From Scytonema sp. RU_4_4 (GTDB lineage Bacteria; Cyanobacteriota; Cyanobacteriia; Cyanobacteriales; Nostocaceae), in contig JAAUSC010000051.1 of the NCBI GenBank assembly GCA_012031965.1, forward strand, positions 1-38,086: a stretch of 38,086 nucleotides of DNA. The letters run 5' to 3'. How positions within the stretch are numbered: the stretch's first letter is position 1; each line of letters starts with the position of its first letter. Shown piece by piece: positions 8,756 through 19,150 of this stretch. The notes beneath the pieces are model-generated. The model searched no databases. It was given only the letters and a program-made list of their open reading frames with translations, and had not been told where the DNA came from. The translations under genes were made by a program, and so were the position numbers.

Positions 8756-9559
8756 ACTGAAACGTTTTTACTCTATGTCTAACCACAACTTGGTGTCTGG
8801 GTCCCCACCAATGAAATTATCTTCATTGTAGGGTAAATTACTGTATCAACACTGAATATTATCATTATCATTATTTTATTTAGTTATAACTAAAATATTT
8901 TTTTTAAAATTATATCAAGTAGCATTATATTCACCCTACTTATTTAGACAGTTATGCTCCTTCTAATAGTCATGGTATGAGAGTGCATATCTTAGTAACT
9001 CAAGGACTAATATAAGTTGAGATTTTTGTCATAATTTTCTTTCTAAAAATGACATTGTAGACAAAAGAGATTTGCTTGATTCAACAGTATATAGAAGTCC
9101 TAAGTAGGTCAACATTGAAAAACGTAAAATAGAGTCTTTGCGATTACTTCGCTTCACTGCGTTCCGCTCGTAATGACATTTCACGTTTAATTAGGTTGAG
9201 CTACTTAAATCATTTGTGAGAATTATATATCTCTTTCTTCTTTCTTTCCCTTTGCGTCCTAGCTTTAGGCGCGCCGCTGAGCGTCTAAGGCGTTCTTGGC
9301 GGTTCGTTTCCTTATCTATATTTTTCACGAATCAAATAGTACTGCTATATACTTAAAATCTGTCCTCACTTGATTGAAACATATTCTTATCAGTAAGGAA
9401 ACTATATAGGATTACTATTTGATTTTTGAACAAAATTAGGTATTGTAGGGTGCGTTAGGATGAAATCCGTAACACACCATTTTCAAAGGGTTGGTGCCGT
9501 ACTCTCGGCGATAACACATCCTACATATCTTTTTAAGAATCAAACCGGATTCCTATAGT
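8756..9559. other. 800-bp intergenic region with dispersed-repeat fragments
   Basis: Lies between the divergent kinase and cellulase genes. About 8860-9070 is strongly AT-rich and shows no coding frame. Around 9137-9182 is a repeat-like segment with a possible stem (GCGATTAC and GTAATGAC side). Around 9275-9310 there is a GC-rich module (GGCGCGCCGCTGAGCG). Around 9446-9475 an imperfect stem pairs GGTGCGTTA with TAACACACC. These resemble dispersed non-coding repeats common in filamentous cyanobacteria. Promoters for both flanking genes must lie here but are not identified. Confidence 0.45.
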
Positions 9560-11167
9560 ATGCAATTTTTCTATAAAAAGAAACGGAAAAACTTAAAATT
9601 GAATCACCAGTTACTTATAGTAACAGTAGCTACAGTGGTCTTTTTGATGAGTATCATTGCTAATTTGCCTGCTCAAAGCCAGGTAAATGAGATAAATACT
9701 GAAATGATGATGGAATTACCACTTTCAACTCGTGGCGCAAAAATTATCGATGCCAAAGGTCACCAAGTCTTCCTCAGAGGTGTTAACTGGTTTGGTATAG
9801 AAACAGAAACGCACGTACCCCACGGCTTGTGGAAGCGAGATTATAAGGAGATACTGGCGCAAATTAGAACGCTCGGATATAACCTGATTCGCTTACCTTA
9901 TTCTGTACAAGCTGTAGGTTCGCCTAATATTGGCGGTATTGATTTCAGTATTGGTAGCAACAAAGAATTTGAAGGGAAAACTCCAATAGAGGTGATGGAC
10001 TTAATTATTCAGGAAGCAGAACGTCAAGGGTTACTCATTCTACTCGATAGCCACTGTTTGAGTGATAAGCGCATTGCCGAATTGTGGTATGAGGACAACT
10101 TTACAGAAGCAGACTGGATGAAGACTTGGACAATGTTAGCCGATAGGTACAAGAATCAAACCAATGTTATTGGTGCAGACCTGAAAAACGAACCTCACGG
10201 AAAAGCAAGCTGGGGTACTAACGATTTAGCGACAGACTGGCGACTAGCAGCAGAACGGGCTGGTAATGCAATTCTTGATGTTAACCCTAACTGGCTGATT
10301 GTTGTAGAAGGGGTAGAAAAGAACGTTTTTAAACAAAAGTTGCCCAAGCATTGGCAGGGCGGTAATTTAGAAGGAGTGAAGCGCTATCCAGTACGTTTAT
10401 CTCGTCGCAACAAGCTTGTCTATTCACCACATGAATACGGTCCAGGAGTTGCAGATCAGCCTTGGTTTTCCGCTCCAAAATTTCCTAAAAATCTTGTTGA
10501 TCGCTGGCAAATAGGATTTCACTATATTTCCAGTCAAACTCTGGCACCTATTTTTATTGGTGAGTTTGGTGGAAGACGAGTAGATACAAATTCTAAAGAA
10601 GGAATTTGGCAAAACGAATTTGTGAAATATATCAAACAGAAAAACTTGAGTTTTGCCTACTGGAGCTTGAATCCTAATAGTGCTGATACAGGCGGTATCT
10701 TATTAGATGATTGGCAAAGTGTTGATATTCCTAAGCAGCAACTACTGTCTCAATTGCTGCCAGTTAATTTTTCTCAAGTAGCACCCGTGCAAGTGGAAGA
10801 GGATACAGGGAGAATTCTTCCCTCTATCTCCCCATTACAGAATCCTCATATTTCTTCTTCCCAACTGACAGTGAGTTCTGACATTTATGCAAATTGGCAA
10901 ACGGGATTTTGTGTCAGCTTTAAAATTATGAATCAGGGCAACACCAAGGTTAATAATTGGCAAATGACATTTCATATGAAACAGGCTGCAATGAATAACT
11001 CTTGGAACGGTAACTTTAAACCTCAAGAAGCGACACAGTATGTTGTCACACCTTTAGATTGGGAACGGATAATTGAGCCAAATCAAGTACGCAATCTTGG
11101 TTTTTGTGCTAATAAATTTGGTTCAGACTATCAGCCGACGGAAGTCAGAGTGAAAAATCAAAGGTGA
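9560..11167 (+). CDS. Secreted GH5 family cellulase (endoglucanase) with C-terminal CBM2-like domain
   Basis: 535 residues. A basic N-terminus with a hydrophobic stretch at about 17-35 and LPAQS looks like a signal peptide. Residues 55-400 are a glycoside hydrolase family 5 barrel: VFLRGVNWFG at the start, the conserved Arg-containing strand NLIRLP, the acid/base E211 in DLKNEPHG, YSPHEYG near 288-294, the nucleophile E335 in IFIGEFGG, and YWSLNPNS near 367. After a proline- and glutamine-rich linker (about 401-430), residues 434-533 resemble a cellulose-binding module of family 2, with paired cysteines C451 and C516 and Trp residues W446, W467 and W482. It should hydrolyse beta-1,4-glucan outside the cytoplasm. 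It lies alone on the plus strand. A role in trimming self-made cellulose (the 29-38 kb cluster) or in degradation is inference. Confidence 0.9.
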   Translation: MQFFYKKKRKNLKLNHQLLIVTVATVVFLMSIIANLPAQSQVNEINTEMMMELPLSTRGAKIIDAKGHQVFLRGVNWFGIETETHVPHGLWKRDYKEILAQIRTLGYNLIRLPYSVQAVGSPNIGGIDFSIGSNKEFEGKTPIEVMDLIIQEAERQGLLILLDSHCLSDKRIAELWYEDNFTEADWMKTWTMLADRYKNQTNVIGADLKNEPHGKASWGTNDLATDWRLAAERAGNAILDVNPNWLIVVEGVEKNVFKQKLPKHWQGGNLEGVKRYPVRLSRRNKLVYSPHEYGPGVADQPWFSAPKFPKNLVDRWQIGFHYISSQTLAPIFIGEFGGRRVDTNSKEGIWQNEFVKYIKQKNLSFAYWSLNPNSADTGGILLDDWQSVDIPKQQLLSQLLPVNFSQVAPVQVEEDTGRILPSISPLQNPHISSSQLTVSSDIYANWQTGFCVSFKIMNQGNTKVNNWQMTFHMKQAAMNNSWNGNFKPQEATQYVVTPLDWERIIEPNQVRNLGFCANKFGSDYQPTEVRVKNQR

Positions 11168-11281
11168 AAAGATGAGGGTGGAAAGATTAGACTTTTTCAA
11201 CGACAAGTCAGGCTGTAGCCTGTGAGCTTAACAGCAAGCGTATTGCCTTATATGTGCGTTTCATCACTCACAGGCAGGGAA

Positions 11282-11305
11282 TAATAACCTTAAATAAGGT
11301 TATTA
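11282..11305. promoter_or_regulatory. 24-bp palindrome 22 bp upstream of the kinase-ATPase remnant
   Basis: TAATAACCTTA and TAAGGTTATTA are perfect complements separated by AA, ending 22 bp before ATG 11328. Just upstream, GCCTGTGAG (about 11218) and CTCACAGGC (about 11268) form another inverted pair. The palindrome could be an operator or a leader hairpin; a terminator for the cellulase gene is less likely because no T-run follows. Confidence 0.4.
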
Positions 11306-11327
11306 ATGATGTAGGGGTAAGGCAGCA

Positions 11328-13019
11328 ATGCTGAAACTAACTAGTTATCAAATTTTTGGGAAAACTGATGCAAGCACCAAAATCTTGGTATATCGAGGAA
11401 TAAGAGAACAAGACCAAAAACCAGTTGCTATTAAACCTCTACGGCGTAAATATCCTAGCTTGCAAAATGGGTTAAAAAAACAGGATATGTCTGAGCGTTT
11501 TCTTATTCCTGAGAAACTTTATGGTCGCCAACATGAAGTTGAAACCCTACTTGCTGCTTTAGCGCGAGTAACAGGTAGCAGCACAACTGAAATGATATTA
11601 GTAGCTGGTGTTCCTGGTGTGGGCAAGACAGCAGTCGTCAAGGAAGTGCATAAACTTATCGTACAACAGCGTAGTTACTTTATCGAAGGGACATTTGACA
11701 GGTTGAAACGCGATATTCCCTTCTCAGGATTGGTACAAGCTCTTCAGAACTTAATTGAACAATTACTCAGTGAAACTGATGCTGAAATTCAACAGTGGAA
11801 AGCTAAAATTTTATCAGCATTAGGTGAACAAGCTCAAATTATTATTAATGTTCTTCCTAAACTTGAACTTATTATTGGTAAGCAACCTATAGTTACTGAA
11901 CTCTCTGGAACTGCGGCGCAATATCGCTTTAATCTATTGTTCCAAAAATTCATCCAAGTTTTTACTACAAAAGAGCATCCTTTAGTTATCTTTCTAGATA
12001 ACTTGCAATGGGCAGATGCAGCTTCTTTGAAATTTATTCAATTATTAATGAGTAGAAGCAATGTCAGTATCAAAAATCTTACTTTATCTTATCCTCTCTT
12101 AAAAGATAAGAAAAGAGATGATGAAACTGAAGGAGGTTTACTTCTTCTTGGTGCCTATCGGAATAATGAAGTTTCAAGAACTCATCCGCTCTCTTTTACA
12201 CTAAATGAAATGAGAAAAACAAAAGCAATAATTCATACTATTTATATAGAAACATTAAATCAGGCTAACTCAAATCGTCTCATTGCTGATATCCTCTGTT
12301 GTGCAGAAACGGTTGCTATCCCTCTGAATCAAATGGTATTTGCAAAAACCAAAGGTAACCCATTCTTGATTCATCGATTCCTTAAATATTTGTACTATGA
12401 AGGGGGCATTCAATTTAATTTTGATATTGGTCATTGGCAGTGTGATATGGCTAAGGTAAAGGCTTTAGCTTTAACAGATGATGTTGTAGAATTCATGGTA
12501 CTTCAAATGGAGAAGTTGCCAAAACATACTAAAGAAGTCTTGAAATTAGCTGCTTGTATAGGTAACTCTTTTGATTTAAAAACTCTTAGCATTGTGTATC
12601 AAAAATCTGTAGTAGATACAGCCGGTGACCTGTGGACGGCGTTAGTTGAAGGGCTGGTTCTACTTGAAGTTGATGTTGATAATGAAAAATTATTGCTAAC
12701 TAAGAATAGTTCATCAGGAGTTATCTCTAATAAAGAGCCTAAAAAACTACCAAATGCTAATTCTAAATTACCTCAATATAAATTTGTACATGACCGAGTA
12801 CGACAAGCTGCTTATTCTGTGAGAGGATGTTTTAAAAGTATCGATCATGTCATGCTGAAGTCGCGAAGCAGAGTGTAGACGCGTTCGCGCCACTGCATTA
12901 TAACAAACTATACAGACTTTGGACTTTACAAACATCCTCTAATTCCTGAATCCAAAAAACAGTTAATTCTAGGAACTCTTCTTAAAGATACTTTTGCAAT
13001 ATTAAAGGATAAAGATTGA
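11328..13019 (+). pseudogene. Remnant of Ser/Thr kinase-STAND ATPase hybrid, with kinase domain deleted and gene interrupted by a 120-bp insertion
   Basis: The parent family in cyanobacteria is a giant protein: Ser/Thr kinase, AAA/STAND ATPase, GAF, histidine kinase. Here residues 1-44 are the start of a kinase N-lobe (YQIFGKTDASTKILVYRG). They run straight into SERFLIPEKLYGRQHEV, the linker that normally follows the whole kinase domain, so about 250 residues are missing. The ATPase part is good: Walker A GVPGVGKT (94-101) and Walker B with VIFLDNLQWAD (220-230). At FVHDRVRQAAYS (codon ending 12818) foreign sequence begins and a stop follows at 12878. The family's next residues, LIPESKKQ, resume in the same frame at 12939 and run to TGA 13019. 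GAF and histidine kinase domains are absent. A terminator hairpin follows at once. A shortened ATPase might still be made, but signalling function is unlikely. Confidence 0.85.
12819..12940. mobile_element. Small non-autonomous insertion (MITE-like) with imperfect inverted ends
   Basis: The 120 bp between codon TCT (12816-12818) and CTA (12939) interrupt a continuous family match. The ends carry an 18-bp inverted repeat with 2 mismatches: AGAGGATGTTTTAAAAGT at 12822-12839 and ACTTTACAAACATCCTCT at 12923-12940. There is no transposase inside; the centre holds a GC-rich module. A possible 2-bp target duplication (CT) is seen but exact ends are uncertain by a few bases. The insertion is a multiple of three yet brings in-frame stops. 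Confidence 0.7.
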
Positions 13020-13042
13020 TAAATCATACTTTATCCTTTTTT
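13004..13042 (+). terminator. Terminator hairpin of kinase-ATPase remnant, possibly bidirectional
   Basis: The 11-bp perfect stem AAAGGATAAAG (13004-13014) / CTTTATCCTTT (13029-13039) has a 14-nt loop containing the TGA stop and is followed by six T residues (13037-13042). It sits between two convergent genes and could also act for the phosphatase gene on the minus strand. Confidence 0.65.
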
Positions 13043-13051
13043 AGAATTTAA

Positions 13052-14494
13052 TTAATCATCATCGGAATCATCATCATCATCAGATTCTGGCCACGGTCCC
13101 CAAATACAATAGGTAATACCAGCACTTTGAGTGTTGACAAACAGCGTTTCACCGTTGGGAGAGAAGCAAGCACCAGCAAACTCGCTGCTATTAATGGCAT
13201 TACGTGCGAACTGATAAAGCTCACCCTTCTTATTGACCCCGACAACAAATTGATCACCACCGCCGTCTTCGCAAAGGAAGAGGTCTCCAAAGGGCGCTAC
13301 AGTAATGTTGTCAGGCTCATCGAGTAGTTCTCCGCTAGAAGCTGCCTCAATAAATAATGTAATTGTTTCTTTTCTGGGATTATAAACCCAGACTTGACCA
13401 TTACCGCGTGTACTATCTACTGCAGGTGAACCTCCTTGAGTGCAGACGAAATACACTCGATTCTTGCCGTACCAAGCTCCTTCACCCCGGTAGAAGATGG
13501 CTGCACCTTTACTTTGAGCTTCTACACGGACAGTGTCTGCTACAGGATCAACATCTTCTATTTGAACCCATTCCACGGGCATAGGTTCACCGACTTTAAC
13601 TGACCCTAGAACGCCTCCAAGGTTAGGATTATTTGAGGTGTTCAGCCTAGGCTTACCCTTTATGGCTAAAGCATAGAGGGTACCGCCTTGAGCTAATTGT
13701 CCAGGCGCATTTGGTTTGCCTACAGCAGGTACAAAACGGTAAAAACAGCTATTCGGTCTATCTTCAGTTTCATAGATGTAGCCTGTCTTGCGATCTAGTG
13801 CGACAGCTTCATGGCTGAAGCGTCCCATCGCCTTCAAAGGTATAGGATCAGCTAAACCAATTTCGGAACTAGCAGGAACTTCAAAATTGTAGCCATGTCT
13901 TACATTTTGACTGCTCGTGCTGAAGGTTTCTTCACAACTAATCCAGCTTCCCCAAGATGTTGGACCGCCAGCGCAGTTGCGAATTGTACCTGCTAGGGAA
14001 GCAAAGTGTTTCTGCAACTGCCGATCTTTTCCTACGACAAGGGTAGTCGTACCACCTGCATTAATTTGGTCATATTTCTTATTAACGGGTGCTCTTACTC
14101 CCCCAGTATCACCAAACTCATTTTCATTCTCGTCTAGCTCATGGTTGCGAACTAGGATGGTACTTCCGTTAGGACCTCGAAAAGCAGCCATACCATCATG
14201 GTCTCCAGGGACTGGATTACCATCACTCATGGTTTGACCAGTAATCGAGATAGCAGTGTATTTGAAGCCAGATGGAAGCTCCAGAAGCGGGACATTCCTG
14301 AGATCCCCTAATACGGTGTTAGCTAGCTCTGCATAATTCTCAGGAAGCTTGGGTTGGAGCGGACCAAAGCCAACTCCCGTTGCTCCTTCACCACGAGCAA
14401 TCCTGGCATAGAAAGCTTCTAGGGGAGCAATCGCTGTCACACCAGCAGCAGTTGCTCCAGCCATAGTCAAAAATCTACGTCGTGAAAAACTCAC
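13052..14494 (-). CDS. PhoX-type alkaline phosphatase family protein (DUF839), Tat-exported
   Basis: 480 residues. The N-terminus SFSRRRFLTMAG followed by a hydrophobic alanine-rich stretch is a twin-arginine signal, as expected of PhoX enzymes, which bind Fe and Ca and are folded before export. The body matches the PhoX/DUF839 beta-propeller family: the segments DHDGMAAFRGPNGSTILVRNHE, GGPTSWGSWISCEE, GRFSHEAVALDRKTGYIYETED and LLDEPDNITVAPFGDLFLCEDG all follow the family pattern of acidic metal ligands. Substrate (phosphomonoesters) is inferred from the family. The C-terminus is a very acidic tail (about 10 Asp with Ser). No Pho box was identified. It is convergent with the kinase-ATPase remnant; ATG start at 14494. 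Confidence 0.9.
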   Translation of the reverse strand: MSFSRRRFLTMAGATAAGVTAIAPLEAFYARIARGEGATGVGFGPLQPKLPENYAELANTVLGDLRNVPLLELPSGFKYTAISITGQTMSDGNPVPGDHDGMAAFRGPNGSTILVRNHELDENENEFGDTGGVRAPVNKKYDQINAGGTTTLVVGKDRQLQKHFASLAGTIRNCAGGPTSWGSWISCEETFSTSSQNVRHGYNFEVPASSEIGLADPIPLKAMGRFSHEAVALDRKTGYIYETEDRPNSCFYRFVPAVGKPNAPGQLAQGGTLYALAIKGKPRLNTSNNPNLGGVLGSVKVGEPMPVEWVQIEDVDPVADTVRVEAQSKGAAIFYRGEGAWYGKNRVYFVCTQGGSPAVDSTRGNGQVWVYNPRKETITLFIEAASSGELLDEPDNITVAPFGDLFLCEDGGGDQFVVGVNKKGELYQFARNAINSSEFAGACFSPNGETLFVNTQSAGITYCIWGPWPESDDDDDSDDD

Positions 14495-15064
14495 TTACTC
14501 AACTCCTTAAATATCTAGTTTGTACAGGTTTTGCTCACTGTACTTGCTCACAGATTATGCGCACTTTTGTGACAAACCTGAGACAAAAACATCTAAGTTT
14601 GTCGCATCAGAATGAAAAAGTATATACCGATTCAAATAGCATATACTGACCATACCTACTAATATGACTAATATTACTAAACTGACTAGCTCCTCCTAAA
14701 GCTTGTCCCTCTGCACTTTTCGTACTTAAGCGAGTAGTAGTGCCAGTTTGGAGGTCTTTGATTAAAGACATCAAAGTGTCCATTGATATCTCCAGCTACT
14801 AAGTTTATTTTTTTATGTATAAAGATAAAAGAATGACCATCAATACTGATAGTCAAACCATAACTACTCTAAAGCTTCTGGTTAGCCAAAAAAACTTCAC
14901 CCCAACCTCTCCTAAATTGGTAGAGAGGTTGGGGTGAAGTAACCAATGATAGGTAACTAAGCAGACTAGTACAGTGCGGCAGAAATAACTAGACAGTTAA
15001 AAACCGAGAAAAAAGTTGATTTTATGGGCGTTACAGCCTCCAGAACCCGCTCTGCCTTCTTGTA
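14495..15064. other. Intergenic region between rpoC2 end and phoX-like start
   Basis: 570 bp with no supported gene. It contains the rpoC2 terminator hairpin (14888-14940) and should contain the promoter of the phosphatase gene on the left side. Inspection did not give a convincing PhoB box or sigma-70 pair. Short open frames across 15016-15225 are shadows of rpoC2. Confidence 0.5.
14888..14940 (-). terminator. Strong intrinsic-type terminator of the rpo operon
   Basis: A perfect 18-bp stem (14894-14911 with 14923-14940; left arm ACTTCACCCCAACCTCTC) with an 11-nt loop. On the minus strand it is followed by seven T residues (the A-run 14888-14894). It lies about 125 bp beyond the rpoC2 stop and is by far the most stable hairpin in the window. 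Confidence 0.85.
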
Positions 15065-18000
15065 CTAGTCCTCGTCATCCTCGTAATCATCGTCTTCATC
15101 GTAGTCCTCTTCTACGAGATCATCGATGTCACTTTCGCTATCAGAAGGAAGAATTAAATCATCCTCATCCAAAATCGACTTTTCTGAACTACGTCTGCTA
15201 CCAAATCCATCTGCTCCAAGAGTAGGAGAATCTAATTGATAGCTTCGGGCTGTGCGGTCATCCAACACCATATCCAGTGGATCGTCAACTTCATCCAATA
15301 CACTGCTACCCATATCAGCAGTATAGTCCTCAATGGCACCAGGTTCTTCATAGGCATTAAACCCAGTACCAGCGGGAATCAGTCGTCCGATAATCACGTT
15401 TTCCTTTAAGCCGCGCAACCAGTCAGACTTACCTTCAATCGCAGCCTCAGTTAAGACGCGCGTTGTTTCTTGGAAGGATGCAGCGGAAATAAAGCTATCG
15501 GTGTTCAACGATGCTTTGGTAATACCCAATAGTACTGGGGTGTACTGCGCCCGCGCACCACCAGTAATTGCCATCGCTTCATTGACTTGCTCAACCTGAC
15601 GCAACTCTACCAATTCTCCGGGGAGCATGCTCGTGTCGCCACCATCATCTATCCGTACTTTCGAGGTCATCTGGCGGACAATCACTTCAATGTGCTTGTC
15701 AGCAATATCAATACCTTGGGATTGATACACCGATTGCACTTCGTTCACCAAGAACGTCTGCACTTTTTGCAAGGCATGGCTGGCGCAGGCATAGACTCCG
15801 TCTTCAGAACCTAGACTGAAGAAGATGTCCAAAATTTCATGGGGATTGGAAGGTCCATCAGTTAATGCTTGTCCTGCTGTGATTTGCGCTCCATCTGGGA
15901 CGATCAAGTTTTGTCCAGGTCCAAGAGGATAATCGCCAACCACTCCACTGGATTCAATGACTTTTATTGCAATAGCTTCATCGCCATCGCCGTAAACGAC
16001 CTTGACTTCTCCCGTTCGACGTGCTAAAATACATGCCTCTTTTGGCTTACGAGCTTCAAGGAGTTCCTCAATTCTGGGCAAACCTTGAATGATGTCTCCA
16101 GTTTTGGCACGTTCAAAGACTAACAACACCAAGTTGTCACCACGTTGTACCAAATCGCCATCGTCTATCTGCAACACAGCACCTGCACTGACGCGATAGG
16201 GACGACCAACGCGGAGTGTAACGGAGTAATTCGTAGTGGAGAGTGCTGATTCCCCTGTCGGCGGAACCTCTCCTTGTGCTTTCTCCGCTTTCCTTTCGCC
16301 CTTCTGCACAGCCACGACTTGCCCAGATTCTTCGGCAAAGACTCCAGGAGCAACCTCTACGCCCTCTACTACCAAATCACCAACTTTGACTTTGGGTGGG
16401 GCGCTTAGATTCGTTTTAGTCATGTCATTATGGCGCAACACTAAGCAGCGGCGAACTGTCTCAGTTCCCTTTTGCACGCCCCGCACGATACCCCCTTCTT
16501 TACACAAAATTTGGGTACGTGCTATCACGGAGCCTGGTGCAATTGTTTGTCCATCCTCTACTTCTAGACTTGTCTGGGTACTACCTTGGGTCGCGTCAGC
16601 AGCGATATCTCGACGAAGCACTAAGGATTCCAAAATGACCAGCTGTAAGCGCTGAATTTCTGGGTCATCGGTATCCGCAACCAATTCAATATCTGCTGCT
16701 AAGGGGGAAGCGTTATGGTCTTGTTCGCCTTCCTGCTCAATCTCCAATACCAGTTGGGTTCGCAGCAGTTCCACACCTTCGACGGTCTTGACACGCTCAG
16801 AATCTTTATAAGGCAGACGCTGTACTGCCCGCAATTGAATTGAGCGACTGGTTTGTTGACTGACTGATGTAGTTGATGGCACATCAGGATTGTTGGGTAC
16901 TGCAAACTCAACAACCGGACGACTTAACAGTCCTGGACCTTCTGGTGATTCCACATACTCGATGTAGCGCAACTCTGTGACGACTTGCCCTAACAATTCT
17001 TCACCAGCTTGAACAAAGGTACCATCTTTGCCCATGACTGCTTCTGGGTCATCCACCATCAGCAGTTCCCCTGGTTTAATGACCACTTCCCGCAAAATGT
17101 CATTTTTCTGAGTCACTTCGATGACGCCGCTATTTTGACAAAAGATATCCTTGACAACTTCGGTACCAGCTTCGACAAACTGACCGTCTTCTACCATCAG
17201 TAGAGAGATATCTTTGTTCACTTCGTGGGTTTCTTCAGGAATCCAGAGGAGGCTTCCTCCCTGCACGACTTCGTAACCCTGCTTTGCCTTACCTTTTTTC
17301 TGAACGTCTACACCGGCGTATTTCAGCAATCCTCCAGTGGTTGTGCGATAGCGGTCATCAATCAACTCAGCGACCACTTGACCATTTTGGACTTTTGTGC
17401 CGGGGGTTGCTCTCAGGTTAAAGACTTGGTTGTTTCCAGTGGTGACTAAGTAGTTGTTGCGACCTTGAGCAGTTTGTGCTGTCACTGTTGCTTGGTCTAA
17501 GACCACAGAAGCAGTGATAATCTCAATTTCTCGTGTTCCTTTGCCTGGGATCGCTTCTGGTAAGCGGACAACACCGCCGTGCAAAGTCGTTAATTTAGTT
17601 TCTGCTAAGACACCGTTGGATTCTATGGTGTCACCATTGTTGACCACCAATTCTGCTCCAGGAGGTAAGTTATACACTTCCCCTGACAGAATCCAAATCA
17701 ATCCCCCCCGCGCTGCTGTTGTTGTGGTGTTACCTTGACGGTCAGTTTTTTGTTCTGGTACAACATCAGCAAACTTGACTTCCCCAGCCATGTCAGAGGC
17801 AACATCTTTAACCGCTTTCTCTGTATTAATACGAGTTGTCCGTCCACTGATCGCCACCTCTGCCAACAACTGACCCTTCTTGATTTTCTGTCCATCAACA
17901 ACGTAAAGTGTTGAACCCTGGGTCACAGGAATGTCTTGAGTTGTTGGAGAGCCAGCCTTGTCTGTTGCAATTTCTAAAGTAATGTTACCGTTGGCTTCCA

Positions 18001-19150
18001 CATACTGAGCGTCTTCCCCGTGGCGGGTGCGGTGGGGTCTTGTCCGCAATTTACGAGGGATGCGGATGGTACCATCACTTTCAGCACGCACTTGTCTGGC
18101 GACTTCACCAGTGAAGACACCACCAGTGTGAAAGGTACGCATCGTCAGCTGAGTCCCTGGTTCACCAATACTTTGTGCTGCAATGATCCCCACAGCTTCA
18201 CCCAGATCCACCATCTTGGCGTGTGCCAAACTCCAGCCATAGCAATGTTGGCAGACAGAACGTGCAGCTTCACAAGTGAGTGGCGATCGCACAAAAACTT
18301 CTTGGACTCCCGACTTATCAATATACTTTGCAAGTTCATCAGAAACAGGTGTATTGCGTGCTGCTATCACTTCTTTTGTCTTTGGATGCACGACATCTTC
18401 ACCAATGACTCGTCCTAGCAATCTTGTACCAAGGTTGATTAAGATTTTTTCACCTTCTGTCATTGCCCGCAAGGGAATTCCTCTGGTGGTACCGCAGTCA
18501 AATTCCCGAATAATCACATCTTGGGATACGTCTACCAAGCGGCGGGTGAGATAACCAGAGTCAGCCGTCCGCAGCGCGGTATCTACAAGACCTTTTCTGG
18601 CACCATAAGACGAAATAATGTATTCGGTGACAGTCAGTCCTTCGCGGAAGTTTGTTTTGATAGGCAAGTCAATAATTTCCCCTTGAGGATCTGCCATCAG
18701 TCCCCGCATCCCTACCAATTGCCTGACTTGGGAGATGTTACCTCTCGCTCCGGAAAATGCCATCATGTACACAGAGTTGAGGGGATTCGTCTGCTTGAAG
18801 TAAGTGACGACTTCATCTTTAAGAGCTTCAGAGGTCCCGTTCCAAGTGTCAATCACTTTTTGGAATCGCTCAACTTCGGTTATTTCTCCACGTTGGTAGC
18901 GTTCTTCAGTTGCACGAATTTCAGCTTCGGCGGCTTCTAGAAGCGATCGCTTGGAAGGAGGAACCATCAAATCATCAACACTGATGGAAACCCCTGCTTT
19001 AGTGGCGTAACGGAATCCCAAATCTTTTAATTTGTCCGCCATCACTGCTGTCCGCGCCGTACCATAATGCGTGAACGACCAAGAGATAAGATTCCTCAGT
19101 TGACCTTTGTCAACGATGCGATTCCGAAAAACCATTTTTTCATTAGTCAT
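15065..19150 (-). CDS. rpoC2: DNA-directed RNA polymerase subunit beta'' (RpoC2)
   Basis: 1361 residues, the C-terminal half of the bacterial beta' subunit, separate in cyanobacteria and plastids. It opens with the expected [19 protein letters not shown] and carries [19 protein letters not shown] (trigger-loop region) near 135-155, the Zn-binding Cys cluster [15 protein letters not shown] (about 283-297), and the bridge region [17 protein letters not shown]. It has the long cyanobacterial beta-barrel insertion (about 350-1000) and the terminal [15 protein letters not shown] / [19 protein letters not shown] region. The last 30 residues are very acidic (D/E/Y), variable in the family. The start codon ATG 19150 is formed inside a heptamer repeat array. 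It is third gene of rpoB-rpoC1-rpoC2, 189 bp after rpoC1. Confidence 0.98.
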   Translation of the reverse strand: MTNEKMVFRNRIVDKGQLRNLISWSFTHYGTARTAVMADKLKDLGFRYATKAGVSISVDDLMVPPSKRSLLEAAEAEIRATEERYQRGEITEVERFQKVIDTWNGTSEALKDEVVTYFKQTNPLNSVYMMAFSGARGNISQVRQLVGMRGLMADPQGEIIDLPIKTNFREGLTVTEYIISSYGARKGLVDTALRTADSGYLTRRLVDVSQDVIIREFDCGTTRGIPLRAMTEGEKILINLGTRLLGRVIGEDVVHPKTKEVIAARNTPVSDELAKYIDKSGVQEVFVRSPLTCEAARSVCQHCYGWSLAHAKMVDLGEAVGIIAAQSIGEPGTQLTMRTFHTGGVFTGEVARQVRAESDGTIRIPRKLRTRPHRTRHGEDAQYVEANGNITLEIATDKAGSPTTQDIPVTQGSTLYVVDGQKIKKGQLLAEVAISGRTTRINTEKAVKDVASDMAGEVKFADVVPEQKTDRQGNTTTTAARGGLIWILSGEVYNLPPGAELVVNNGDTIESNGVLAETKLTTLHGGVVRLPEAIPGKGTREIEIITASVVLDQATVTAQTAQGRNNYLVTTGNNQVFNLRATPGTKVQNGQVVAELIDDRYRTTTGGLLKYAGVDVQKKGKAKQGYEVVQGGSLLWIPEETHEVNKDISLLMVEDGQFVEAGTEVVKDIFCQNSGVIEVTQKNDILREVVIKPGELLMVDDPEAVMGKDGTFVQAGEELLGQVVTELRYIEYVESPEGPGLLSRPVVEFAVPNNPDVPSTTSVSQQTSRSIQLRAVQRLPYKDSERVKTVEGVELLRTQLVLEIEQEGEQDHNASPLAADIELVADTDDPEIQRLQLVILESLVLRRDIAADATQGSTQTSLEVEDGQTIAPGSVIARTQILCKEGGIVRGVQKGTETVRRCLVLRHNDMTKTNLSAPPKVKVGDLVVEGVEVAPGVFAEESGQVVAVQKGERKAEKAQGEVPPTGESALSTTNYSVTLRVGRPYRVSAGAVLQIDDGDLVQRGDNLVLLVFERAKTGDIIQGLPRIEELLEARKPKEACILARRTGEVKVVYGDGDEAIAIKVIESSGVVGDYPLGPGQNLIVPDGAQITAGQALTDGPSNPHEILDIFFSLGSEDGVYACASHALQKVQTFLVNEVQSVYQSQGIDIADKHIEVIVRQMTSKVRIDDGGDTSMLPGELVELRQVEQVNEAMAITGGARAQYTPVLLGITKASLNTDSFISAASFQETTRVLTEAAIEGKSDWLRGLKENVIIGRLIPAGTGFNAYEEPGAIEDYTADMGSSVLDEVDDPLDMVLDDRTARSYQLDSPTLGADGFGSRRSSEKSILDEDDLILPSDSESDIDDLVEEDYDEDDDYEDDED

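Noticed and set aside
12879-13019. Separate small gene after the truncated kinase-ATPase
   Set aside because: LIPESKKQLILGTLLKDTF continues the same frame and family motif as the interrupted gene, so it is its 3' fragment, not a new gene.
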